Shown: one piece after another, positions 22,277-30,936 of the stretch
Numbering within the stretch: position 1 is the stretch's first letter
How the letters are laid out: each line of letters opens with the position of its first letter
Translations under genes and position numbers: made by a program
Notes under the pieces: generated by a model
Told to the model about the DNA's origin: nothing
Database searches by the model: none
What the model saw: only the letters and a program-made list of their open reading frames with translations
NCBI GenBank assembly: GCA_019973155.2
Contig: BPQB01000039.1
Span: forward strand, 124,001-188,000
Length of the DNA: 64,000 nucleotides
Reading direction: 5' to 3'
From: Phanerochaete sordida
Lineage: Eukaryota > Basidiomycota > Agaricomycetes > Polyporales > Phanerochaetaceae

Positions 22277-22929
22277 GGCTCTCAGGGGCTGCGAGAGGGT
22301 ATGCGTATGACCCCCGCGTACGAGTGTCCTCTTATTCTTCTCGAGTGATGGATAATGGTAGTGGGCGAAGGGTCGCGGATGTTCACGTCAGCACAGCCAT
22401 CGAAGGCGCACCATTAGATATCATCGCGGGAAGCCCTCCGTCCAGAGACCGCCCAGACGGCACGACCTGGGATTATCAGCGCTCAGCAATCATTCTTGAC
22501 GGCGAACAGAGCTGGACGGTGGTATTGGGCGGCGTGCGCACCGCGACACCCGCTGCGCCTGCCACGCCAGCGCCATACACACACCTCGCCGTCTGCACCA
22601 GCACGCAAACAGCACGGCCCCTTGCCCTCGGCGTTCTGGTATGTAGGACGGTGGAACGTATTTGGGGTGGGGTGACGGTACAAATGAAGGAAAGCCTTGG
22701 CGGCGAAGGGAGAACGCGCCGACATCCGGGAGAGACTCGGGCGTCTGCCACGCTCCCGCCCGCAATGGCCTTGGCCTGTATGCACCAGCCGCCGGGATCC
22801 GAGCCCTTGTCTCCGACCGTCCGCTTGTGCCCCGGCACCGGAAATCGCACCCCGCCTAGGCCTCATCGCTCCTGCGAGCCTGCGAGCGAACGCCCGCTTG
22901 AGCGGCGTCGTGACAGGACGTGCGTACCC

Positions 22930-23045
22930 ACCGCGGTGTCCACAACGGCCGCGTGCCTGTATTCTTGGAAAGCGGCGGGAGCCCTAATGTGTCTGTGCAG
23001 GGAATGGCCGCGAGCCGATCTACGAAAGTGTGGCTCCGAGTCAGC
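22930..23045 (+). repeat. Decayed coding-like repeat, inverted copy
   Basis: The plus strand reads VFLESGGSPNVSVQGMAA, which is the same peptide that the neighbouring copy (23005-23330) carries on the minus strand. The two face each other and form an imperfect inverted repeat of roughly 100 bases. Confidence 0.5.
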
Positions 23046-23330
23046 ATTACTATGGGGGCGACTGTCGGACAAGCAGAGGCTTTGCGCCAGGCCGCGCTCT
23101 CCCGTCACAATCGCGGCCAGTCCCTGCACAGGCACGTCAGGGCTCACGCCGCTTTCCAGGAATACAATGGACTTCCCTTGCCGCACACCGCAGTCCTAGG
23201 CACGGCTGATGGCGCTGTGCAAGACGTCCATCGCGTATGGCAAAGCTGTGCCGCGCAGTCCGACCGTCGGCGTCCGTGCGCTGCGCTAATTCAAGCCATA
23301 AGGCCTTGCGCTCATGTTGCACTATGAAAA
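23005..23330 (-). repeat. Decayed coding-like repeat, copy 2
   Basis: The minus strand carries VFLESGVSPDVPVQGLAA. The DNA is closely similar to 19440-19770, including the shared block GCAGTCCTAGGCACGGCTGA. No intact frame runs through it. Source unknown. Confidence 0.5.
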
Positions 23331-23527
23331 TGTGGATCTTGAGCGGACAACGCAGAAGAAACGATCAAACCTGGGTCGAGGACATCCTATCTACTGGAGC
23401 AGTGGTGTCCTGGGTCTCTCAGGTACTTCTTTGGTCTTAACTTGGGCATAGAATGGACCGCTGAAAAAGTGCTGCCTAGAACCTGGGTATGGGTTGGAAG
23501 GAGTCTTGCTTCCTGTCGCGACGAGGG

Positions 23528-23623
23528 CAAGAAGCAAACCGTTCCGCCACGCTCCGCCGCCAGCTGGTAAGACTTGGGCGGCGCAGAGGCGGGAGTTCGA
23601 TTCCCGCTCGCGTTGGTAATTTT
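23528..23623 (+). other. tRNA-like or SINE-like element, copy 2
   Basis: This copy has a B-box type sequence AGTTCGATTCC at 23594-23604 and a short T run at 23620-23623. It is similar to 19890-19973 over GCAAGAAGCAAACCGTT and the B-box end. The cloverleaf is no better than in copy 1. It belongs to the duplicated segment. Confidence 0.35.
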
Positions 23624-23737
23624 CTACCCTCGCGCTGGGGTTGAGTCGAAGTCTATGATGCCGTTTTGCGAAGGCAACTTACTGAATCATGCCCGCAGTA
23701 TATTCCACTACTCGATAAGTTTTACATCATTCACAAT

Positions 23738-23912
23738 AGAGCGTATTTATGTGGCGAATCTGAAAAATCCGGCGAACATTTGGAGCTGAAATTTCCAGGC
23801 GCCAATAGGAGCCGCTCCCCTTGGGCGGGGAGAGGGGATCTTGAGGAGATCTCACATCATGGAGCTTGGAAATTTCAGTAGAAAATTCGCTGAGCGCACA
23901 TAAATACGCTCT
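23738..23912. mobile_element. MITE-like insertion with terminal inverted repeats
   Basis: The 175-base element starts AGAGCGTATTTATGTG and ends with its exact reverse complement CACATAAATACGCTCT, a perfect 16-base terminal inverted repeat. It is flanked by AAT on both sides (23735-23737 and 23913-23915). The duplicated region next to AP5 has a single AAT at 20092-20094 and no element, so it is the empty site. Inside the element a second inverted pair, GAAATTTCC and GGAAATTTC, suggests a hairpin. It has no coding capacity. A 3-base target duplication would fit PIF/Harbinger-type MITEs, but the family is not assigned. Confidence 0.8.
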
Positions 23913-24064
23913 AATGTCCAAACAAATACATTACTGGACCCTTCGCGCGCGCGGCCCAGTGAAAACGCGCGCCGTACACAATCGTCCCCGGATCTGTGAA
24001 CCAGATGTCCTTCCATCGTCCGATAACAACATCTACCCAAGCAAAACCCCGCCCATCCGCCCCT

Positions 24065-26224
24065 CTACTCACCATACCTCAGCCCAGGCGCGTCATACTC
24101 AGGATCGTACCCCGCCTCCGGCTTCGGCTCCCGGAACTTGACGGGCGCATACGCCGCATCGACGCTCCGCGCGCGCGCCCCGCCGCGCACGACGCCGCGC
24201 GTGCAGATCGCGAGCGCGACGACGCACAGGAGGACCATCGCCGCCAGGTTCGCGCCGAGCAGCCCGACGACGGCGGGGCCGTACTTGTCCAAGGCGCTGC
24301 TCGTGCTGGCCGCGCCAGAGCTGCCAAGGACGGGGGCGTCTTCGACGCTGAGGTCTCCAAGCGCGCCGGCTACGGCCACGCTGCTTCTGCCAGCGGGCGC
24401 AGGCGCGGTGCTTGTTGGAGACGTAGTAAGATTGGTCGCCGTCGCGGTCTCGGCCGCGCCGAAGTCCGCGGGGAAGAGCTGCGGGAGCAGGACGGGGTCG
24501 ATGGCCACGGGGAAGAGGAGCGCGAGGACCGCGGCGCGGGTGAGGAAGAAGTCTAGCCACGCATCGTCGGCGTTCGTCAGCGCGAGGAACTGCAGGAAGC
24601 TCCCGCTCGTGCCGCTGTGGTCGCCTTCTGCGTTCGCGGGGCCGAAGTTGAAGCTGTGCGGGTATCAGAGCGGAATTTGGGGTCCGCGTGGGTGGCGGGC
24701 TTACGATGCGTAGACGTTCTTCAGGAAGGGGTCGCCGAGGATCATGTCCGCGCCGTTGACGCCGTCGGGCCCGAGGCCCTGGAACACACCCTTGCATACG
24801 GTGAACGTCGTGTTCTGCCCACTTTTCGAAACGCTCGTATGCCGCGACGGAAGGCTGATGTCCAACGGGTGCACAGGGTATTCCTGCCCACTGTACATCA
24901 CAGTCAGCACAGCGCGAGGACCTCGCAACGACATACGCACGCGATCGTAAAGGTCAAGTTCACGCTGCCGAAGCACGGCGCGTACCACGTCCCGTTGACG
25001 ACAATGGAGCCCGGGATCTGCGCGAAGATCGCCTCCACCATCGCGCGCGGCAGGACCATGCCGCTCGATCCCGAGTCGAAGACGGAGACGAGCTTGCCCG
25101 CAGGAGTGTTGGGCGCGACCGACGGCGAGAATGGGTACTCGTTCCCGTTGATCGTCAGCCCGTCGATGTAGCCGGTCCACATGTTGTCGAGGACCCTCGG
25201 CACCTGGGGTGCCAGTGCGACTGCGCTGTGCTGGAGGTCGTGGTAGCCGATGATGAGCGCGCCGTTCGTGTCCCCGCCTTCGAGGTCTTCTGCACGACTC
25301 AGGGAAAGGTCGAAGAACGGCTGGAGCGTGCTGTTCTGTCCCAGAATGTTAGAGAGCACGGTGTGTCCCAGAGTATTTGATTCGCCCCAGGCCTTGTGTA
25401 TGGCACCGGTGACCTCGGACTGGACGTCGCTTTCGAAGCTGACGCCCATAATACCTGTGACGCCGTTTGGAATACCGTCTCCGAGCTGGAGGTGAGATTT
25501 CAGTGCCCGGTATCTGATATAACCATGAATAGAGTACCTTTTGCCCGTGTATGAACGCTAGATAGGGACTGTCAGAGCAGCTCAGCACGACTGCAGCAGT
25601 GCGCACCTTGTCTCCGAGCTGGAGGTGAGATCTCAGTGCCCGGTATCTGATATAACCATGGATAGAGTACCTTTTGACCGTGTATGAACGCTAGGTAGGG
25701 ACTGTCAGAGCAGCTCAGCACGACTGCAGCAGTGCGCACCTTGTGATGGAACAACATACTCGCCCACCCGCAGCTCTGCGAACTCAATGGACCCGAGGAT
25801 CGATCCTGTGCCATAGGTGACGTTCGCGGTCAGCTGGGAGCTGTTGAGAACGTTGATGTTCGCATCTGGGGCGTATACCCAGAGATCGCTCGAGCCGGTG
25901 TCCAGGATGACCGTGAATGCTGCACCGATCTCAGGTGAGCCGAAGCAAAGTGAAAGACGATGACCCACGCTGGCCTCCAAGGGTGATGTTGACGAAGTAC
26001 TGGGAGACGTTCAGCAAGGTAGACGCAGACGCCAAGATGCCGCCGCCGCATACCTCGAGGTCGAAAGTCCCATCCTCGTCGATGTTCAGGACATCTATTG
26101 CTGACGTTCTTGTAAATGGGATGCCTGGGGCCGACGGTTCGCGGGGCGACAGTATGGCGGAGGCGCATACAACATGAAGGACAGCAAGAGACAAAAATCC
26201 GAGGAGAGCCCGGAGGGGTGGCAT
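24065..26224 (-). CDS. AP6: membrane-anchored pepsin-like aspartic protease (A1) with duplicated microexon
   Basis: The ATG at 26224 begins MPPLRALLGFLSLAVLHVVC, a signal peptide. The first catalytic motif is LDTGSSDLWVYAP, the flap is VTYGTGSILGSIE, and the second motif is FDSGSSGMVLP. A 133-base tandem duplication (25478-25743) holds two copies of the 20-base microexon at 25671-25690 and 25538-25557, both encoding AFIHGQK. Including both would add 20 bases and shift the frame, so exactly one must be used. The C-terminal exon has a Ser/Thr/Pro/Ala linker, a membrane helix (LGANLAAMVLLCVVALAICT) and the tail AGYDPEYDAPGLRYGE. It is the sister of AP5. Confidence 0.87.
25478..25743 (-). repeat. 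133-base tandem duplication in AP6 (two units)
   Basis: Units are 25478-25610 and 25611-25743, nearly identical, with only a few substitutions. Each unit holds part of a flanking exon end, an intron, the 20-base microexon and the next intron end. Splice acceptor and donor bases are intact in both copies. Confidence 0.9.
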
Positions 26225-27357
26225 GGCGAGCAGAACCGGTACACGAGAGGGCAAACGTATGCCGCGCGTACGTGCCTGCTCTTATGCCTCTCGAGCGTTG
26301 CATCATGCCAGTGGGCGAGGTGTCGCGGATGCTCGCAGTGGCACAGCCATCGAAGGTGCGCCTGAAGGGATCACATATCAGCGCGAGCGGTCCATCCGCT
26401 GCAGACCGCTCAGACGGCACGACCTGAAATTATCAGCGCTCAGCAATCACTCTTGTCGGCGGACATAAATGGACAGTGGCATAGGGCAGCATGCTCACCG
26501 CGACGCCCGGCGCGCGAGCGCCGCCATCGCCGCGCACACCTCCGTTTGCACCAGCATGCACGCAGCACCGCCCGCGCGGTGCAGCAGAGCACATTCAGTC
26601 TGGGCGCGGGCGACAGCTCGCTTGACGAAGTCTGGAGTGCAGGGACGGCAGCGCCGAAGGCCGGGACACGCGGGCGTCCGACAGGTAGGTTCTCGGGTGC
26701 GCGGGCCACTGCTGCAACGCGAGCGGCCACGGTCCGAGTGCTCGTCCCGCGTAGTGCGTCCGTGCCTGGGCGCAGTGGGTACGTGCCGTCGCCAGAGGCC
26801 TTGTGTCGAAACGCCGCGATGCCGCCTAGAGCCACGCTTCGCATAGTGCGATGCAGTGCTTTGGGCCTGGCATCGACGCCCGTCTTCGACGCTCGGAGCC
26901 TCGTCTGCGCCAGGGTGGGCCACATCTGGCCAGGGGCGTTCGTATCATCGACCTGTAAGCTGTGCGCCTACTGGCTTCCGTAGCGGCTCCTGAGAGCGAG
27001 GTCCAGCGGCGCCCTTTTTCCGACTAATGTTGGTGTTTCCCAGCTGGTATCGCTTCCCTGCAGACGTAAGGTCAGCGAACATGTTGAAGAGCAGGAATCA
27101 GTGGAAACATACCGGAGAGGGGCGTACCGCGCGCCGCGTGCGGCGTACGCCGTCTGGGGGATGTATTGCAGTTCGATATGTGGAAGAGGTAGCGCTACAG
27201 AGTATGCGATCCAAGAGATACAGTGCAAAACAAAAACGAGGAACGCGACCCAGGTGTGCCTGGGATAGGAAAACAAGACAGAATCAAAGAAACGAAAACC
27301 ACTCAGAAAACCACGCTTCAAAGAAAACCGAAACCCAGCCCACGCACAAAACCCCAC
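26225..27357. other. Intergenic region between CC3 and AP6
   Basis: The left part is the AP6 upstream region, which resembles the AP5 upstream region. The rest holds overlapping GC-rich frames on both strands with no domain. An A-rich patch at about 27220-27350 lies just beyond the CC3 stop and may hold its polyadenylation site. Confidence 0.4.
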
Positions 27358-29285
27358 CTACCCCATCCTCTCGACCAACGTCCTTACACGCTTCGCCCCG
27401 TGCGCACTCCGGGGGGACGCCGGCGCCGCGGCACGCTTCCCGTGCTGCGCCGACGTCGCTCCCCGCTCGTCCGCTGCCTGCGCGCGCGGTGGCTCGCGGT
27501 TCTCTGTATGCGTCGGCGCGTCGGCGCGCCGTGGAGAGCGCCGCGGCGGGGACAGGTGTGCGGGCGACGCGCGCTCGCGGGCGGGCGAGGTTTGTGCGTC
27601 GGTGCGCCGTGGAGAGCGCCGCGGCGTGTCCTGGACGTGCACCGCGCGGAGCGGGCTGCGCGCCCTTGAGCGTGGGCTGCGCGGTGGCGAGTGTGCGCTG
27701 CGAGGTGAGCGTGGGGCGCGCGGTGGGGAGCGCGCGGCACGCGGCGAGCGCGGGGCGCGTGGTGGCGCATGCGGATCGCGTGGCGGAGAACGTGGACCGC
27801 GTGAAGGCGTCCGTGAGCGCGGGCGGCGGCGGGGCGGTCGCGCACGCGGATCGCGTGGAGGCGTGCGGCGGCGTGCGCGGCTGCCGCGCTCTGAAGGGTG
27901 CGAAGGTGCGGCGCTGTGTGGCGGTGAGGACTTGCGGTGGGATGCGTGCGCTGGAGGACGGGGGCGTGGATCGGTGGGCGTAGAGGGCGCCGGACGTGGG
28001 CGCGGGTCTGTTGAGGGGGAGGGCGCCGGACGGAGGCGCGGGTCTGTGGACGCGGTGCACGGCGGACGTGCGGGTACTGGCACGGATGCGGGAGGTGCAC
28101 CGGGCGTTTGTTGCGGTCCGACGGGCGTGCGCCGCGGTTCTGAGGGAGGCGGCGCAGGGGCTTCTGGAGGAGAGGCCGGCGGTGCCGGCGTGGGCGGTCT
28201 GAGATGGGTGTTGGCTTGCGCGGTGGAGGGCGTGGCGGGCGTGTGTGCGGGTGATGGAGCTGAGGGCTTGGGCGGAAGCGTGCTTGGGCCAGCTTTTACC
28301 GACGGAGATGTGGCGTTGGCGTGTGTGGTGCTGCTGAGGTGCAGTGACTACAGCGATGGGGCTTAAGCTAGATGTGCTGTATGTTCGAAGAGTGGGAATA
28401 AGCTCACGAGTTTCTTGTACTTGCTGTACTTATATACCGCCTCAGTATGTTCTTCACGAAGTACCGCGTTCTGCGTATCTGTGTGTCAGGTCTGAGAGAA
28501 TGACAAAAAGAGGTGTAGAACGCACGGCCTTCTCAAGCTGCTCTTTCTCCGAGCACCACTCGCGCTCCCTGTCTTCGAGCCCTTCGATGTGCAGCCTGCG
28601 GGCCTCGCTGGTCTGCTCGCTCAACTTGAGCTGGTCTTCCAACCCGACGACTTGCTCGCACATCTCATTGTATGCTACATCTTGCTGCTCCAGCCGTTGC
28701 TGAAGCTCCAGAAAGTCGCGATGACCCTGTACAACATCGCAGCGCTGCTCAGCTCGGTCTCAGGCGACAGAAACAGGCCACGCACCTCGCACAAACAATC
28801 CTTCCCATCCGCCTCGCCCAACTCCGCTTCGTTCACGCACACGGCGCCAACGCCCTCGTGCCCCTCGTACAACGCCCGCAAGTCCGCATTCTCGTCGGAC
28901 AACCGTCTGCTCCGCTGCACCGCAAAACATCAGCCCGCGCCCTGAGTGTTCCCGCCCGACGCACCTCACATTCACGTTCCAAAGCCTCGCCGAGGTCCTA
29001 CAGCCTACGGTCAGCCTCGGGTCCGCCTCGGTGCTCCCGCCCGTACCTGTAGCTCCGCGCTTTGGGCGCCATGCCCGCTCCCGCCCGCCTGCGCCTCGAG
29101 CCGCGCGACTTCCGCGCGGAGGGCCTCGTTCGCCTATTCCCCACATCAGAAACGCCCTAACGGGTCCAGCGGAGACGCACCTGCTGCGTGTCTGCGAGGG
29201 CGCGGAGGGAGGCCTGGAGCTTGTCGTTGAGCATGCGCAGGAGCTGCGGCGCCATCTCGGGGTTGTCGCGCACGAGGTCGTCCAT
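27358..29285 (-). CDS. CC3: coiled-coil family protein with RS/PR-rich tail, core missing
   Basis: The ATG at 29285 gives MDDLVRDNPEMAPQLLRMLN and ADTQQ, the family N-terminal signature. Coiled-coil exons follow (about 28920-28500), including QTSEARRLHIEGLEDRE and EKEQLEKAV, which are near-identical to CC4-CC6. From about 28350 to the stop the protein is low complexity, first Pro/Thr/Ala and then strongly RS-, PR- and SP-rich (for example PRSPRAARSPPRAPRSPRSA). I cannot find the family core (the GIxYIGTY and LALRFVxFNxPL blocks). The last residues, GKRAAAPASPRSAHGAKRVR, match the basic C-terminus of the other CC proteins. So the core seems lost or replaced, while the ends are kept. RS-rich tails are known from splicing-related nuclear proteins; a link here is inference. 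Exon borders in the low-complexity part are uncertain. Confidence 0.6.
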
Positions 29286-29619
29286 CGCGCGCCGCGTGTG
29301 CGCAGGGAAAGGCGGGGGGCGCAGGGGGCGGCGCCGCGGTGTTGGGTGCGGGTGCCGACCGGTGAGGTGGGCGGGAGACGTACGGGTCGCGGTCACGGCT
29401 GGCCCACGGGAACGTTGTGGCGCCCGGCTCCGCGTTTGCTTCCGTGACATGTCGCCGTGACATGTCGGGGGCGCCCGCACGTGAGGCGTGACGAGCGCGC
29501 ACACCGGGCGTCCGATGTCTGGCGCACTCTGCTGCTCGCCTCGCCGACCGCACCGTGCTAGCCCAACGGAGTGCGAAGACGGCGGGGCGCGCAGGCGGCG
29601 CTGCAAGTATCGCGACTGG

Positions 29620-29708
29620 AGCACGCTCTTCCTGCTCTTCACCACGACTTCTGCCGTAGCGACTACCGAGAGACACGCTCCCACTCCCCGCTTTGTCACC
29701 CTCTGGGT
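29620..29708 (+). pseudogene. Remnant of a WR1-type 5-prime end
   Basis: This stretch resembles the 5-prime leader and start of WR1 (minus strand around 43520-43430). It would read CACTCCCCGCTTTGTCACCC where WR1 has CACACCCCACTATGTCACCC, so the start codon ATG is TTG here. After about three codons the similarity stops and runs head-on into the remnant at 29696-29822. It marks a rearrangement breakpoint. Confidence 0.6.
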
Positions 29709-29822
29709 ACCACAGCGCGTATCCTAGGGCGGGCGAGAAGAGGCTAGTGGCAAGCTAGTGGGGTACACGAAGTAGGGCGACGCAGGATCCGGGGCACTGG
29801 GAAGGCGATACAGCTCGAACAT
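29696..29822 (-). pseudogene. Truncated WR2-type N-terminus
   Basis: The minus strand starts MFELYRLPSAPDPASPYFVY, the same as WR2 at 48164 apart from one residue. Near the end it has lost bases relative to WR2, then keeps LGYALWYPE in DNA (CGCTGTGGTACCCAGAG) before the break at about 29696. Everything downstream is missing, so it is a dead fragment. Confidence 0.75.
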
Positions 29823-30234
29823 TGCAATTCCAACAAGGATCCGGCGTGTCCGTGACAACGAGAAGCTATGTCGAGCGTGGGGCGATGGGCGTTCGAGCCG
29901 GACCCGGGACGCGACAGACGTCCAAACATCTGTGGGCGTTGTGCTCAGCAAAACATCTCGCACGGTGGGGCCGCAGCGGGGTTTCACCTATTCATAGCAA
30001 TTTTGGGAGCACTCAGCAGCTGTGCTCTGCTATTATTTCTACCTTGCGAGATGACTGTGGAGTGAAGCCGATGGTTTGCAGGATACGCTAATCGTTGGAA
30101 CGCGTGAGCGTCTGGTCCGCCCATTGTCGGTGCGACATATTGGCGCGCAGATCGCGCTATCGATGCCCTGGGATCGTTGCAGGCTCCTCCTTGCCGTGCG
30201 GTCTGGCACATCGACTACTCCAACGTATTCTCCC

Positions 30235-30780
30235 ACCTTCCGCCATGTTATTTGCCTTCTCGAAACGAGCCCTCGCCCGCAGATCGTACAAGACCTCTGG
30301 GAGCTCGGAGCGGGCAACACGGGGCGCGGCGACATGGTGTGCATCCACGGACTCCTTCGCTCGGTCCTTCAACATGGCTCCTTCTGTCAAACAGTGAAAG
30401 GTCGCGCTGGAAGCGGTCGTACGCGGAGCAGCCCGTGCCCGAGTCCGCGCTGCGCGCTGGAGACGAAGCAAAGCCCACACCCACTGGCGTCAGTGCTGAA
30501 GCCACAGACTGTGCAGCGGCGACGTGTAGCCTCCAGATGACGATTGTGCGATCGCCGTGTGGAGGCTCCAGGACGGCCTCACAGTCCGACGATTCAGGCA
30601 CGACGATGATACAGCCCCGATGCAGCCGATCGCGGTCTCGCCAGAGGGACAGCACGTTATCGTTGGGACCGTTGCCGGGCCCGCGCTCGTCTGCAACGTC
30701 CGGATGGGAGCTAACCAACGCTCAGGTGGCACGGCAGCCCGCGAGGAGGGAAATGCTTCACGTCGGGTATAAGGAAGGAA
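30235..30780 (+). pseudogene. WR1-type remnant in left arm
   Basis: The plus strand keeps pieces of the WR N-terminal domain (NTGRGDMVCIHGLL and KQSPHPLAS, compare GEVQFGDVGFVHEG and KRNPHKLAS in WR1) joined directly to a piece of a WD40 blade (IAVWRLQDGLTVRRFRHDDD, then PIAVSPEGQHVIVGT). The middle exons and most of the propeller are gone, and frames shift. The same internal deletion is present in the right arm at 47160-47700, so it was dead before the arms were duplicated. Confidence 0.75.
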
Positions 30781-30936
30781 GGATGGCTACACAGGGTATC
30801 TCACGACATATACAGCTCTAGACATACCAAAACACGCGAAACAAGACAACACCGGTCCCAAGAAAAACACAGAACCCCAAAGCCAGGCCGGCGCGCCCAC
30901 AACGCTCTAGACGAAACCAGCCCCGTGCCGCCGCCG

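Larger units (their letters stand above)
19885..22640. repeat. Segmental duplication unit containing AP5
   Basis: This block is repeated in direct orientation at about 23525-26580, a shift of about 3.6 kb. Shared parts are the tRNA-like element, the 3-prime flank, the whole AP gene and its upstream region (for example CAGCGCTCAGCAATCA just past the gene). The unit explains why AP5 and AP6 are each other's closest relatives. Confidence 0.7.
22277..23527. other. Intergenic region upstream of AP5 with decayed repeats
   Basis: The first 350 bases are the AP5 upstream region, shared with the AP6 upstream region. Long frames on both strands reflect GC-rich DNA without stops and match no domain. 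From about 22930 there are decayed repeat copies, annotated separately. Confidence 0.45.
23528..26580. repeat. Segmental duplication unit containing AP6
   Basis: This is the direct copy of about 19885-22640. It differs by the MITE-like insertion at 23738-23912, a 133-base internal tandem duplication at 25478-25743 and scattered substitutions. The order of parts is the same in both copies: tRNA-like element, AP 3-prime flank, AP gene, AP upstream region. Confidence 0.7.

Noticed and set aside
22270..23199. Plus-strand frame of 309 codons upstream of AP5
   Set aside because: Composition is generic, no domain is seen, and the paralogous region upstream of AP6 does not preserve the frame.
27027..28366. 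Long plus-strand frames opposite CC3 (up to about 318 codons)
   Set aside because: They are rich in Arg, Gly, Ala and Val with no domain, and arise because GC-rich RS/PR-coding DNA lacks stops on both strands. The minus strand carries the family C-terminus, so it is the coding one.
29286..29699. Upstream extension of CC3 to 29699
   Set aside because: The frame is open but the added residues are low complexity and cover the WR remnants. The ATG at 29285 matches the family start exactly.
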